NCBI RefSeq assembly: GCF_006496635.1
Contig: NZ_CP022958.1
Coordinates: 1,984,001-2,048,000 of the forward strand
Origin: Azoarcus sp. DD4
GTDB taxonomy: Bacteria; Pseudomonadota; Gammaproteobacteria; Burkholderiales; Rhodocyclaceae
Reading direction: 5' to 3'
DNA length: 64,000 nucleotides
Shown here: positions 27,007-39,280 of the stretch, piece by piece
How positions within the stretch are numbered: position 1 is the first letter of the stretch
Layout: every line of letters starts with the position of its first letter
Program-made: the position numbers and the translations under genes
Notes under the pieces: generated by a model
Seen by the model: only the letters and a program-made list of their open reading frames with translations
What the model was told of the DNA's origin: nothing
Database searches by the model: none

Positions 27007-27993
27007 TTGCGCCTGCTGCTCGCCCCGATGGAAGGTTTGCTCGACGAGGTGCTGCGCGCCGTGCTGACCCGGCAGACGCGTTACGACTGCGCCGTGACCG
27101 AGTTCGTGCGGGTGACTGGGGTGCTCCTGCCGCAGCGCAGCTTCCGGCGCATCGCCCCGGAACTCGATCATGGTAGCCGGACCGAAGGCGGCACCCCGCT
27201 GCGTGTGCAGCTGCTCGGGTCGGACCCGGACTGCCTCGCCGACAACGCCAGGCAGCTGGCAGGCTTGGCGCCGACTGCGGTGGATCTGAACTTTGGCTGT
27301 CCTGCACCGACGGTGAATCGTCATCGCGGCGGCGCGGTGCTGCTCGACGAACCTGAATTGCTGCATCGGATCGCGCTGGCGGTGCGACGGGCGCTGCCAC
27401 CGCACATTCCGCTCACGGCCAAGATGCGGCTGGGTGTCGGCGATACCGGACGAGCGATCGACTGCGCACGCGCCCTGGCCGAGGGCGGCGCGAGCGAACT
27501 GGTGGTGCACGCCCGGACCAAACAGCAGGGTTACCGGCCGCCGGCGCACTGGGAGTGGGTTGGCCGCATCGCCGGCGAGGTGGCCGTGCCGGTGGTCGCC
27601 AACGGCGAGGTGTGGACCGCGGCGGACTGGCAGCGCTGCCGCGAGGTGTCTGGCGTGGCCGATGTCATGCTGGGGCGGGGTGCCGTCGCCGATCCTTTCC
27701 TGGCTGCACGCATCGGTCGTGGCGACTTTGCAGCGCCGGACGAACGGACGCGCGCGGCCGAATGGCTGGAAGTGCTCGGAATGCTCGGCGATTTCCGTCT
27801 GCGGGTGCTCCGCAAGCTGCGTGCAATCCATGTGCCGGGCCGGATCAAGCAGTGGCTGAATCTGCTGCGCCGCAGTTATCCGCAGGCGGATTGCCTGTTC
27901 GGCGAGATCCGCGTGCTGCGCCACATGCCTGAGATCGACCGCGTGCTCGCCGCGCACGGCGTGCCAATGCTGGAGACCAGGCTCGCTGCCTGA
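27007..27993 (+). CDS. dusC: tRNA-dihydrouridine(16) synthase DusC
   Basis: A 328-residue FMN-dependent enzyme that reduces uridine to dihydrouridine in the tRNA D-loop. The flavin/TIM-barrel start is LLLAPMEGLLDEVLR. The catalytic cysteine is C98 in LNFGCPAPTVNRHRGG. VVHARTKQQGYRPPAHW and VVANGEVW carry phosphate- and substrate-binding residues. The short C-terminal helical domain (KQWLNLLRRSYP) fits the DusC subfamily. I use a TTG start at 27007; no in-frame ATG or GTG gives a family-like N-terminus and the ribosome-binding site is poor, so this start is the main uncertainty. TACAAT at 26969-26974 may be its -10. Confidence 0.92.
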   Translation: MRLLLAPMEGLLDEVLRAVLTRQTRYDCAVTEFVRVTGVLLPQRSFRRIAPELDHGSRTEGGTPLRVQLLGSDPDCLADNARQLAGLAPTAVDLNFGCPAPTVNRHRGGAVLLDEPELLHRIALAVRRALPPHIPLTAKMRLGVGDTGRAIDCARALAEGGASELVVHARTKQQGYRPPAHWEWVGRIAGEVAVPVVANGEVWTAADWQRCREVSGVADVMLGRGAVADPFLAARIGRGDFAAPDERTRAAEWLEVLGMLGDFRLRVLRKLRAIHVPGRIKQWLNLLRRSYPQADCLFGEIRVLRHMPEIDRVLAAHGVPMLETRLAA

Positions 27994-28022
27994 GTTTCCG
28001 CCCAGAACCGACAGATGCGACC

Positions 28023-28717
28023 ATGAGTTACGCCAATTCCCGTATTCCAGCGAGCGCCCAGGTGGGCGTGCACGACAGCCTGGCCCGCCTCGTCGATCGC
28101 CACCTCGCCGAACCCTTCCGCAAACCCTATGCCGATTACAACCGTGCCGCGTTCGATGCCGCGCTCACCGGCTGGGACAGCCGCGCGCCGCTGATCCTCG
28201 ATGCGGGTTGTGGTGTCGGCCACAGCACCATCCAGCTTGCGCGCGCCTATCCCGGGCACTGGGTGATCGGCGTGGATCAGTCCGAAGAGCGGCTGACCCG
28301 GCGCAAGCCCTATCCGGACGCGCTGCTGCCGCGCAACATGGTCTTCGTGCGTGCCGATCTGGTCGATTTCTGGCGCCTGCTGGCCGATGCCGGCCTGCGA
28401 CTGGACCGCCACTACATCCTGTATCCCAATCCTTGGCCCAAGATCGGGCACCTTGGGCGGCGCTGGCACGGCCATCCGGTTTTCCCGTGGATTCCACGGC
28501 TGGGGGGTGTGCTGGAATGTCGCAGCAACTGGCAGGTCTATATTGAAGAGTTCACGTTCGCCCTCGAGCGTGCCTGCGGCCGATCGTTTGCATGGGCGCG
28601 CTTCGAGGCGCCGTCGCCGCTGACGCCTTTCGAACGCAAGTACCGCGATTCCGGCCAGCCGCTGTTTCACGTCGTCGCCGATCTGGGCGCCGGCGCCCCA
28701 CCTTCTGGAGAACCCCG

Positions 28718-28721
<4 letters not shown>
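28023..28721 (+). CDS. TrmB-like SAM-dependent methyltransferase
   Basis: A 232-residue Rossmann-fold methyltransferase. The SAM-binding motif I is ILDAGCGVGHSTIQLA. YPNPWPKIGH corresponds to the substrate/catalytic PDPWPK loop of tRNA (guanine-46-N7)-methyltransferase. It differs from standard TrmB in the loop (N for D) and in a longer insert after it (RRWHGHPVFPWIP), so it may be a divergent paralogue with another RNA substrate. It ends in an ATGA overlap with the YecA-like gene and lies 29 bp after dusC, another tRNA-modifying enzyme, suggesting cotranscription. Confidence 0.8.
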
Positions 28722-29417
<696 letters not shown>

Positions 29418-29425
<8 letters not shown>

Positions 29426-29768
29426 GGATCATTGCACTCGTTGCGGCGCCTGCTGCGCAGCCTTCCGCGTCGACTTCCACTGTTCCGAACTCGCGGGCGG
29501 CAATGGCGCCCTGTCCGGCGACGGCGTGCCGGTGGCGCTGACCTACCCGGTGACCGGCAGCCTGGTGCGCATGCGCGGGACCGATGAGGCGCCGCCGCGC
29601 TGCATCGCGCTGGCGGGGGAAGTCGGCCAGTCGGTACGCTGCACCATCTACGCGGACAGGCCTTCGCCCTGCCGCGACTTCGCACCTTATGCGGCCCTGG
29701 GCATCGGCGAGGATGCCTGCGACCGTGCGCGTGCGCGCCACGGCCTGCCGCCACTGGCGGCCGCCTGA
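29418..29768 (+). CDS. YkgJ family cysteine-cluster protein
   Basis: A 116-residue protein of the YkgJ/UPF0153 family, which uses conserved cysteines to bind a metal (zinc or Fe-S). It starts MREDHCTRCGACCAAFRVDF, giving the CxxCxxCC N-terminal cluster, and has further cysteines in RCIAL, RCTIY and PCRDF. The ATG at 29418 lies inside the last codons of the YecA-like gene. Function is not established. The next gene is a close paralogue. Confidence 0.88.
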
Positions 29769-29829
29769 GCGAGGCCTGAGTTCAAACCATCATCAAGTTT
29801 GCAGAGACTGTTCTGGAGCGCAGCGCGCG

Positions 29830-30189
29830 ATGGAAACCTTCAATCCCTGCCTGGACTGCGGCATGTGCTGCGTCCATTTTCGCGTTTCCTTCTACTGGAC
29901 CGAGGCCGACGACGCGCCTGGCGGCTTCGTCCCTGTCGACATGACCGAACAGCTCACGCCGCACCTGCGCTGCATGAAGGGCAGCAACTCGGTGCCGCGG
30001 CGCTGTTCGGCGCTGGCCGGCGAGGTAGGCGAGCAAGTCTGGTGCACGATCTACGAGAACAGGCCAACGCCCTGTCGCGAGTTCCCCTCGTATCTGGACG
30101 ATGGGGAGCCCAATCCGAAATGCGACGAGCTGCGCGCACGGATTGGCTTGCCGCCGCTGCCGCCCAGGGATTTGCCCGACGCGGCCTGA
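29830..30189 (+). CDS. YkgJ family cysteine-cluster protein (paralogue)
   Basis: A 119-residue paralogue of the preceding gene. It has the same N-terminal cluster (NPCLDCGMCCVHFRVSFYW) and the same later cysteines (RRCSALAGEVG, WCTIYENRPTPCREFPSY). The pair probably arose by tandem duplication, since order and spacing of cysteines match, and both keep the ALAGEVG and RPSPC/RPTPC segments. Sixty-one base pairs separate the two. Metal binding is expected; cellular role unknown. Confidence 0.88.
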   Translation: METFNPCLDCGMCCVHFRVSFYWTEADDAPGGFVPVDMTEQLTPHLRCMKGSNSVPRRCSALAGEVGEQVWCTIYENRPTPCREFPSYLDDGEPNPKCDELRARIGLPPLPPRDLPDAA

Positions 30190-30228
30190 ACGGCCTGCTA
30201 CTCCGGTAAAGGGGCGGGGCGCCCCGCC

Positions 30229-31119
30229 TCAGCTGGCCGGCGCGGTACGCTGGCGTGCCACGCGGGTGAGCAGGGTGAGGGGGCCGACGTCCCGGAGATG
30301 CGCGATCTGCTCGGGCCGGCGCACGAACAGCGAGCCAGCGTAACCCAGGGCATTGACCGAGATGTCGTCCCACTTTTCGCAGCTGCGCGGTACCACCAGC
30401 ATGTGCTCGCGGGTGACCAGCAGGTTGTAGGGCGGCATCGGGTCGCTGTTGGCGATCAGGCCGAGCTGGCGGCATGCCTGGTCGAATACGGCATGCAGGG
30501 CAGCGCCGGCGGTGGCGGACGAGCGCCAGATGGCTTCGTCCAGCTTCAGGAACAGGTGCTGCCATTCGAGCACGTGCAGCGCCGCCGCCTGGCCGGCATC
30601 GAGATCGGCAAGGTGGTCGGTGAAAGCGGCCAGGCCCTTGCCGTGCGGGATCCATTGCAGGTGCTTGTGGGCCTGGCTGGCACCGGCGTCGGCGCCACCG
30701 TTGTAGAAACCCAGCCCGCCGTGCGGGGCCATCACCGCAGCGAGCGCGGTGAAGTCGGCCACGGTGAGCGGTGAGGTCTGGGCTTCGAAGGCGCGGGTGA
30801 CGATGAGCAGATGACGTTCGATCACCGGGTACTTGTTCAGTACGGCCAGATGGGCGCTGCCCAGTTCGGCCACCGTCAGTGCCGGATCGGGCGGCAGGAA
30901 TGGGTTGAAGTCGGGGTTGCGGCGACTTACCGCGTCCACCCGGGCGGAATCCTTGTGCGCCAGCGACGAGACCCAGCGCACGGCGAAGCGCAGTCCGGCG
31001 TCGATGACTTCGGTCTGTTCGGTGCGTATCGGTTGCAGGGCGCCGCTGGCGAGCGCGTCGGCGATCGTGCGGTCGATCTGGGCGAGCAGTTCGGCGTTGG
31101 GGTTCGGGCCGCTGGTCAT
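30229..31119 (-). CDS. Ap4A phosphorylase-like / ATP adenylyltransferase family protein
   Basis: A 296-residue protein of the HIT-superfamily branch that includes ATP adenylyltransferase (Ap4A phosphorylase). The signature region is GGADAGASQAHKHLQWIP, with HKHLQ carrying the His that attacks the nucleotide phosphate. FNPFLPPDPAL, VLNKYPVIERHLLIVTRAFE and PYNLLVTREHMLVVPR match the family core. It would split dinucleoside polyphosphates such as Ap4A by phosphorolysis in the cytosol. It is divergent from the S4 gene and convergent with the YkgJ pair. Confidence 0.9.
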   Translation of the reverse strand: MTSGPNPNAELLAQIDRTIADALASGALQPIRTEQTEVIDAGLRFAVRWVSSLAHKDSARVDAVSRRNPDFNPFLPPDPALTVAELGSAHLAVLNKYPVIERHLLIVTRAFEAQTSPLTVADFTALAAVMAPHGGLGFYNGGADAGASQAHKHLQWIPHGKGLAAFTDHLADLDAGQAAALHVLEWQHLFLKLDEAIWRSSATAGAALHAVFDQACRQLGLIANSDPMPPYNLLVTREHMLVVPRSCEKWDDISVNALGYAGSLFVRRPEQIAHLRDVGPLTLLTRVARQRTAPAS

Positions 31120-31207
31120 CGGGGCATCGGTCAGGGGACAATCGCGCTATTGTGACACGACCACCCGGAGCGGCGAACGCTCCATCCATGACAAGGAATG
31201 CAACGCG

Positions 31208-31426
31208 ATGTCCATCGAATTTGCCGTGCGCGGCGACTACATCCAGCTCGACCAGTTGCTGAAGGCTGCGAATCTGGTGACCTCGGGCGGCGAGGCGCAT
31301 GCCGCGGTCGAAGCCGGCCAGGTAAAGGTGGACGGCAAGCCGGAGTCGCGCAAGCGCGCCAAACTGCGGCCGGGACAGCGGGTGCGTTTCGGCGGGGAAG
31401 AGGTCGTTCTCGTCGCCCAGGCCTAG
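31208..31426 (+). CDS. RNA-binding S4 domain protein (YbcJ-like)
   Basis: A 72-residue single-domain S4 protein. FVRGDYIQLDQLLK-type start (here FAVRGDYIQLDQLLKAANLV), GGEAHAAVEAGQVKVDG and ESRKRAKLRPGQRVRF cover the whole fold. Members bind structured RNA, often rRNA. The ATG at 31208 is the conserved start; longer in-frame openings overlap the divergent upstream gene. The stop is the palindrome CTAG shared with the convergent K+ channel gene. Confidence 0.88.
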   Translation: MSIEFAVRGDYIQLDQLLKAANLVTSGGEAHAAVEAGQVKVDGKPESRKRAKLRPGQRVRFGGEEVVLVAQA

Positions 31427-33159
31427 GGCAGGCGGCGGGTGGCCAGCTTTTCGCGGCGGTTGGCAAAGCGTTCCCACACCCAGCCGCCGGGCAGGTCGCG
31501 TCCGGTCAGGACGTAGTTCAGGGTGTGCTCGTAGGCGAGCATCAGGCCGAGTTCGTTACGGGCGCCCGCGCGGCCGACCAGCAGCAATTCGTCGCCGGGC
31601 TTGAGTGCGCAGTCCAGTGTCGGCATCACCAGGTGATCGTCGTCGTCGCGTCGCAGGTAGAGGGTTTCGCACTCCAGCGCCTCGTCGCGATTGGCTGGCG
31701 AACGCAGCAGTTGGCCGATGGTGACGGTGTCGCCGCGCATCAGCCGGCGGTAGAGCGCTGGCGCGCGCGACAGGTTGATCCGTTCGCTCCACACCACCGG
31801 CACCGACCAGCCGAAACGCCCGGTCAGCCGTTCCAGCAGCCGTGCGCACCAGGCTTCGTCCCGACGCCGGATCTCCTCGAGGAAGGGTGCGAGCAGCGGC
31901 GTGCCGAGGATGGCGAGGCATTCGTGCGCGATGATCTCGCTCGGTACGACCGCGATGTCGGCGTCGAAGGCGTCGAACAGGGCGCGATTGACGAAGAGGT
32001 TCTGGCGGACGATCACGAACAGGTCGGGGTTGAGTTCGCGTGCGGTGACGGCCACCGACAGGTTGTCGACGTCCGAACCCGTGCAGGCCACCAGCCCGGC
32101 TGCCTGGCGGATTCCGGCCTCGTTCAGCGCATTGGCACCGGTGCCGTCGCCTTGTACCCAGCGGTGGTCGGGGTCGGCGGGCGGCTGCCGATCGATGATG
32201 GTGACGGGTACCGCCTGGGCATCCATCGCCTCGGTCATCATCCGGCCGAAGCGGCCGTGGCCGCAGACGATCCAGTTGCCGCGCGGCGGATCGCGGTGGC
32301 GCTTGACCATGGTGTCGGGCAGGCCGGTGAGCCAGGTGAGCAGGTGCCAGGCGGCGGGCGCATGGAGCGCGAGGCCGAGATATTCGCTGAATTTCTCGAA
32401 CGGGTTGATGATGTGGCGGGTGCCGAACGAGGCCATGTTGGCCGCGATGTCGCGGGAGGCCGCGCGGCACAGCGCCGGGATCTTGGGGGCGAGCAGGCGG
32501 GCGGCGATGGCGATCGCGAGGTTGGCGTTGTCGTCGTTGGTCAGCGCGATGACGCCGATGCAATGCCGATGGGTGAGACCGGCGAACTTGAGAATTTCCG
32601 GATTGCGCGCGTCGGCGGCGATCGCCGGGAGATCGGCGGCGTAGGTGTGGAGTTCGATGTCGCCGACCTTGGCCTCGTCGATCTCGACGACCACCGCGCG
32701 GTGGCCCATGCGATCGAGCGCATCGCAGATCAGGCCGCCGGTTTCGCCGTAGCCGCACACCAGGTAGAAGGGTTCGCGCAGGTGGCGCACGCTGCGCACG
32801 AAGCGCTGCATGGCGAAGGCCTGCTGCAGGTTGCGGTCGGCAAGCAGTGCGAACACCGTGCCCAGGGTGTAGGCCCAGCCGATCACCGACATGTAGATGC
32901 AGACCAGCACCCATAGCCGCTGCTGGTCGGAAAAGGCGTAGGGAATCTCGCCGAAGCCGATGGTCGTGGCGGTGTAGCTGATGAAGTAGAGCGCGTGGAA
33001 GAAGCTGAGCTTGTGCGGGTTGCCGTCGGCATCGACGCCGGGAGCCAGGGTGAGGCCCAGCACCGAGATCGACATGATGACGATCAGCAGGATCAGCGGC
33101 GCGCGCATGCGCCGCATGATCAGGAAGAAGATGCTGTGATGGCGCGGCAGTGGCGTCAT
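31423..33159 (-). CDS. Two-helix potassium channel with tandem RCK (TrkA-N) domains
   Basis: A 578-residue inner-membrane channel. TM1 is about residues 21-40, the pore helix and filter are 53-72 with TTIGFGE (a GFG-type selectivity filter), and TM2 is about 82-107. Two Rossmann-like RCK domains follow (FYLVCGYGETGGLICDAL from 131 and NWIVCGHGRFGRMMTEAM at about 330), then a TrkA-C-like region. With both RCKs on one chain, a tetramer would supply a complete eight-RCK gating ring. I chose the ATG at 33159; upstream in-frame sequence runs into the next gene. A small membrane-protein gene ends 12 bp upstream on the same strand. Confidence 0.9.
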   Translation of the reverse strand: MTPLPRHHSIFFLIMRRMRAPLILLIVIMSISVLGLTLAPGVDADGNPHKLSFFHALYFISYTATTIGFGEIPYAFSDQQRLWVLVCIYMSVIGWAYTLGTVFALLADRNLQQAFAMQRFVRSVRHLREPFYLVCGYGETGGLICDALDRMGHRAVVVEIDEAKVGDIELHTYAADLPAIAADARNPEILKFAGLTHRHCIGVIALTNDDNANLAIAIAARLLAPKIPALCRAASRDIAANMASFGTRHIINPFEKFSEYLGLALHAPAAWHLLTWLTGLPDTMVKRHRDPPRGNWIVCGHGRFGRMMTEAMDAQAVPVTIIDRQPPADPDHRWVQGDGTGANALNEAGIRQAAGLVACTGSDVDNLSVAVTARELNPDLFVIVRQNLFVNRALFDAFDADIAVVPSEIIAHECLAILGTPLLAPFLEEIRRRDEAWCARLLERLTGRFGWSVPVVWSERINLSRAPALYRRLMRGDTVTIGQLLRSPANRDEALECETLYLRRDDDDHLVMPTLDCALKPGDELLLVGRAGARNELGLMLAYEHTLNYVLTGRDLPGGWVWERFANRREKLATRRLP

Positions 33160-33170
33160 CGCGGTGGTGC

Positions 33171-33554
33171 TCAGCGGCGCTGCATGATGGTCTCGGCGAT
33201 CAGGATCACGACCGAGACGACGTTGGCCAGCAGCGCGCCGCCCGACAGTGACACCACGCTGGCGGTGGCCTTGGCGGTCAGGCCGTCGCCCGATATGTGG
33301 ACTGCGTAGCCCCACACCATGGCCGCGGCGATCAGCTGCAGGTCGGCCACCAGGCTGGTGGCGAGGTGCACCGCGCCGATCTGGGTACGGTCGCCGAACT
33401 TGAGCACGGTCGCGATCAGGCTGACGACGATGGCGGCGAACAGCTCGTAGATGTCGTGATGGGCCGGATCGTCGATGTCGCCGACGAAGAAGCCGAAGTT
33501 GAGCGTGGCGGCGAGCAGGATGAAGAAGCCGAAGATGACTTTTTCGAGGTTCAT
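33171..33554 (-). CDS. Small membrane protein upstream of the K+ channel (possibly DUF6394)
   Basis: A 127-residue protein with four predicted helices: about 5-25, 38-55, 65-85 and 95-120. The second region contains an acidic loop (GDIDDPAHHD) and the end is TMQRR. I think it is of the DUF6394 type, but that is from memory of similar proteins and is tentative. It is encoded 11 bp upstream of the channel gene on the same strand, so an accessory or regulatory subunit role is possible. Confidence 0.72.
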   Translation of the reverse strand: MNLEKVIFGFFILLAATLNFGFFVGDIDDPAHHDIYELFAAIVVSLIATVLKFGDRTQIGAVHLATSLVADLQLIAAAMVWGYAVHISGDGLTAKATASVVSLSGGALLANVVSVVILIAETIMQRR

Positions 33555-33643
33555 GTTGTTCTCGTCATGAGGCGTCGTCCAGGGCGGACGCTCCAGCTGC
33601 GGCCATTATAGGCACACTGCGTGTGCGGTAAGCGCGCCCGCGC

Positions 33644-34030
33644 TCAGGCGTGGATGTCGCCATCCACGTAATACCAGCGACCGTCCTCGCGGACGAAGCG
33701 GCTGGTTTCATGCAGGCGATGGGCGCGGCCGCCGACGCGGTAGCGGGCGACGAATTCGACCTCGGCGCGGTCTTCGGCCAGCGGGCGGTGCGATCTGACC
33801 TGCAGGCCTATCCACTTGGGGCGCGGTTCTTCGTCGAAATCGAGGGTGGCCGGGCGGGTGCTTGCATGCCAGGTGGCGAGCAGGTAGTCGCCCAGGCTCA
33901 GGGTGAAGGCGGTGTAGCGCGAGCGCATCAGGGCTTCGGCGGTGGCGGGCGGCGTGCTGCCGTGGAGCGCGGGGCCGCAGCAGGTGGCAAGCGTACGACC
34001 GGATCCGCAGGGGCAATCGGTGGGTTTCAT
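33644..34030 (-). CDS. YchJ family protein (UPF0225) with SEC-C motif
   Basis: A 128-residue protein. The N-terminus carries a SEC-C-like zinc motif (DCPCGSGRTLATCCG, residues 6-20). The conserved YchJ core follows (LMRSRYTAFTLSLGDYLLATW... RPKWIGLQV... VEFVARYRVGG... FVREDGRWYYVDGD), a cystatin-like NTF2 fold. Function unknown. MKPTDCPC at 34030 is the conserved start; a more upstream ATG would add five residues. Confidence 0.92.
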   Translation of the reverse strand: MKPTDCPCGSGRTLATCCGPALHGSTPPATAEALMRSRYTAFTLSLGDYLLATWHASTRPATLDFDEEPRPKWIGLQVRSHRPLAEDRAEVEFVARYRVGGRAHRLHETSRFVREDGRWYYVDGDIHA

Positions 34031-34323
34031 CGGGTGGACAGGCAATCGGCAAGGCAGGGATTTTGCAATGAAGGGGGCGGGACGTCACCCGGTGCCGGGG
34101 CGCGGCGATTCGCGATGTCCGACGCAGCCTGCCCGGTCGCGGCCATGCGGCGAATGACGAAAGCGGTCAGCTGTTGCTTGCACCCTGATCGTGAAGGAAG
34201 ATATGCATCGGGCAAAGACCGGATGCGATCGATGCCGGCTGCAGGCCAGTCTGCCCGATCGACCAAGGAATGTCCGGACCGGGGCATTCGGGGTAATTCA
34301 GAACAGGCATGGAGAACCATGCG

Positions 34324-36240
34324 ATGACACCGCACCGGCCGTCCGGTGGCGACCGTAACGGGGCGCCAGCCGCAAGCGCAGCAAGGCCCGACCGTGCCGG
34401 TACGCGGCTGAATCTGCTCATCACCTTGGTGTGCGTCGTCGCAATCGCAGGCCTCTGGCTGGCCACGCTGCAGCGCATCGAGTCAGAGCGTGCGCAGGCG
34501 GTGGCCGCGGCGATGGAATCGAACGCCAACCTGGCCATCGCCTTCGAGCAGCAGGTGTTCCGCACCCTGAAGGCTGCCGAGCAGGTGGCCGCCTTCGTCC
34601 GGGAGCGATATCTCCAGCAGGGCTCCGGCATCAACCTGCGCCAGTGGGTGGAGCACGGCGTCATCCGGGAGACGATGTTCACCATCATCAGCGTGGTCGA
34701 TGAAAGCGGCGAGATCGTCAGCAGCAGCCTGGCGACGGGCAGGGTGAACTACGCCGATCGCGAGTTCTTCCAGTCGCAGCGCGATAGCGCGCAGGACGAA
34801 TTGTTCGTCAGCAGGCCGGTGCTCGGTCGGGTCTCCGGCCGTTGGCAGATTCCGATGTCGCTGCGTATCTCGCGTCCGGATGGCGGTTTCGGGGGCGTGG
34901 TGGTGATGTCGGTCGATCCCGCCAACTTCACCGATTTCTATCGCCAGGCCGACCTGGGAAGCCAGGGCCTGCTTGAACTCACCGGCCTCGACGGCATCGT
35001 GCGCGGACGCAAGATCGGCGGTGAGAGCATGTTCGGGCTGGAAGCCGCCGGCCTCACCTGGTTTCAGCGCCGGGCAGCGGCGTCGATGGGGGATTTCATG
35101 GACGGCGGTGACGCGGTCGATGGCGTCAAACGTATCGTCAGCTACCGCAGCATGGCAGGCTACCCCTTGATGGTGACCGTGGGTACGGCCTATGCCGATG
35201 AACTCGCACCCGTCCTGCAACGGCGCTCGACCTATCTGGCGATGGCGGGCAGCGCGACCGCGGCCTTGCTGGTCTTTGCCGGCATGTTGATGCTGGTTCT
35301 GGCGCGGCAGCGTGCCGCAGCCGACGCCCTGCAGGCAAGCGAAGCCCTGTTTCGGGCGACCTTCCATCAAGCTGCAGTGGGTATCGCGCACATCGCCCCC
35401 GACGGACGCATCCTGGGCGCCAACGAAAAGTTCTGTCTGATGCTGGGCTATGGCAGCGACGAACTGCGCGCACGCACGGTGTTCGAGCTGAGCGACACGG
35501 ACAGGCGCGATGAGGAGCGGCAGTTCCTAAGCGTCCTGCTGTCGGCCCGTTCGCCGGTCTTTTCACCCGAGATCGAGAAAACCTACTGTCGCAAGGACGG
35601 CTCCATCCTGTGGGTGAACGAGGGGCTCAGCGTGGTGAGGGATGCGCGCGGCAGGCCGGACTTCCTGGTGGTGGTCACGCAAGACATCACTGCCCGCAAG
35701 GATCTGGAGGCCCGCCTCTCGCACGATGCGCTGCACGACGCGCTGACCGGCCTGCCCAATCGCGTGATGTTCCTGGATCGGCTCGCCCGGGTGCTGGAGT
35801 CTGCGCGCCGGCACGGCGAGCTGGCTGCAGTCCTGTATATCGATCTGGACGGCTTCAAGGCGGTCAACGACAACCACGGCCATGCTGCCGGCGATGCGCT
35901 GCTGCAGCAGGTTGCCCGTCGCCTGGAGGGCTGCGTGCGGGCGGAAGACACGGTGTCGCGCTTCGGTGGCGACGAGTTCGGCATCGTGCTGGCAAAGCTC
36001 ACCAAGGCGCAGGATTGCGAGGCCGTCGCCCTCAAGATCATCAATGCCCTGGCGACACTGTTTGAACTCGAGGCGGCTGCGGTCTCCATCTCGGCCAGCG
36101 TGGGGGCGGCGGTCTTTCCCGCCCATGGCGACGATACCGCCGCCTTGGTGGCCTACGCAGATTCGTCCATGTATGCCGCCAAGAACTCGGGAAAGAACCG
36201 CTTCAGTTGGGAGCCGCTCGCGAGCGATGCCGCCCGCTGA
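34324..36240 (+). CDS. Membrane-bound diguanylate cyclase with Cache and PAS domains
   Basis: A 638-residue sensor enzyme that makes cyclic-di-GMP. TM1 lies at about 28-48, an extracytoplasmic double-Cache-like sensor spans about 50-285 (TIISVVDESGEIVSSS... ADREFFQSQ), and TM2 is about 295-320. A PAS domain (about 335-460) follows, then an intact GGDEF domain with FGGDEF near 547. There is no EAL domain. The ATG at 34324 has a well-spaced GGAG; an in-frame ATG at 34309 would add five residues. The upstream 290 bp hold no gene. It is convergent with acnA. Confidence 0.92.
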   Translation: MTPHRPSGGDRNGAPAASAARPDRAGTRLNLLITLVCVVAIAGLWLATLQRIESERAQAVAAAMESNANLAIAFEQQVFRTLKAAEQVAAFVRERYLQQGSGINLRQWVEHGVIRETMFTIISVVDESGEIVSSSLATGRVNYADREFFQSQRDSAQDELFVSRPVLGRVSGRWQIPMSLRISRPDGGFGGVVVMSVDPANFTDFYRQADLGSQGLLELTGLDGIVRGRKIGGESMFGLEAAGLTWFQRRAAASMGDFMDGGDAVDGVKRIVSYRSMAGYPLMVTVGTAYADELAPVLQRRSTYLAMAGSATAALLVFAGMLMLVLARQRAAADALQASEALFRATFHQAAVGIAHIAPDGRILGANEKFCLMLGYGSDELRARTVFELSDTDRRDEERQFLSVLLSARSPVFSPEIEKTYCRKDGSILWVNEGLSVVRDARGRPDFLVVVTQDITARKDLEARLSHDALHDALTGLPNRVMFLDRLARVLESARRHGELAAVLYIDLDGFKAVNDNHGHAAGDALLQQVARRLEGCVRAEDTVSRFGGDEFGIVLAKLTKAQDCEAVALKIINALATLFELEAAAVSISASVGAAVFPAHGDDTAALVAYADSSMYAAKNSGKNRFSWEPLASDAAR

Positions 36241-36294
36241 CCCGCAGGCGGTCACGGCTGGCCCCGACTGTGGCGGGCGGCGCGCGGCGCGGCC

Positions 36295-39006
<2,712 letters not shown>

Positions 39007-39178
39007 GGTTTCCTCCCTTGGGCTGCGCGTTCCGGATACCCCGGTCGGACAGGGGGCGGCGGGCGATGTTCCCGTGCTGCGACCCGACATGAAGGGCTGA
39101 TAAATCCGCCATCCTGGCCTATTGTTCGAGGATGTGCCGGGAGTAGAATCGCGCCGCCCGTTGCACTTTTGTGTTGCG

Positions 39179-39210
39179 TTGCACCGCAAGTCTTATAAAA
39201 GACATATAAT
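39179..39210 (+). promoter_or_regulatory. Possible acnB promoter
   Basis: A perfect TATAAT (39205-39210) lies 70 nt before the acnB start, with TTGCAC (39179-39184) upstream. The spacing of 20 bp is longer than usual, so the -35 assignment is weak. The palindromic operator sits directly between and over these elements. Confidence 0.4.
39191..39205 (+). promoter_or_regulatory. Palindromic operator in the acnA/acnB intergenic region
   Basis: TCTTATAAAAGACAT matches the palindrome between mdh and the GntR gene (TCTTATATAAGACAT at 58884-58898) at 14 of 15 positions. It lies 76 bp before acnB and overlaps the likely acnB -10 region, between the divergent acnA and acnB genes. The likely ligand is the GntR-family regulator at 58945-59673; this is inference. 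Confidence 0.6.
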
Positions 39211-39280
39211 TCCGTCCGTCCGCGCGGGCGAACCCCGCCTGGACCCCCTGCCACCGTCACGAAACTGGAAGGAAGTCGCC

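Noticed and set aside
34031..34323. Possible gene in the 290 bp between YchJ and the diguanylate cyclase
   Set aside because: Short frames in both directions lack ribosome-binding sites and protein-like composition; no promoter or RNA feature is clear.
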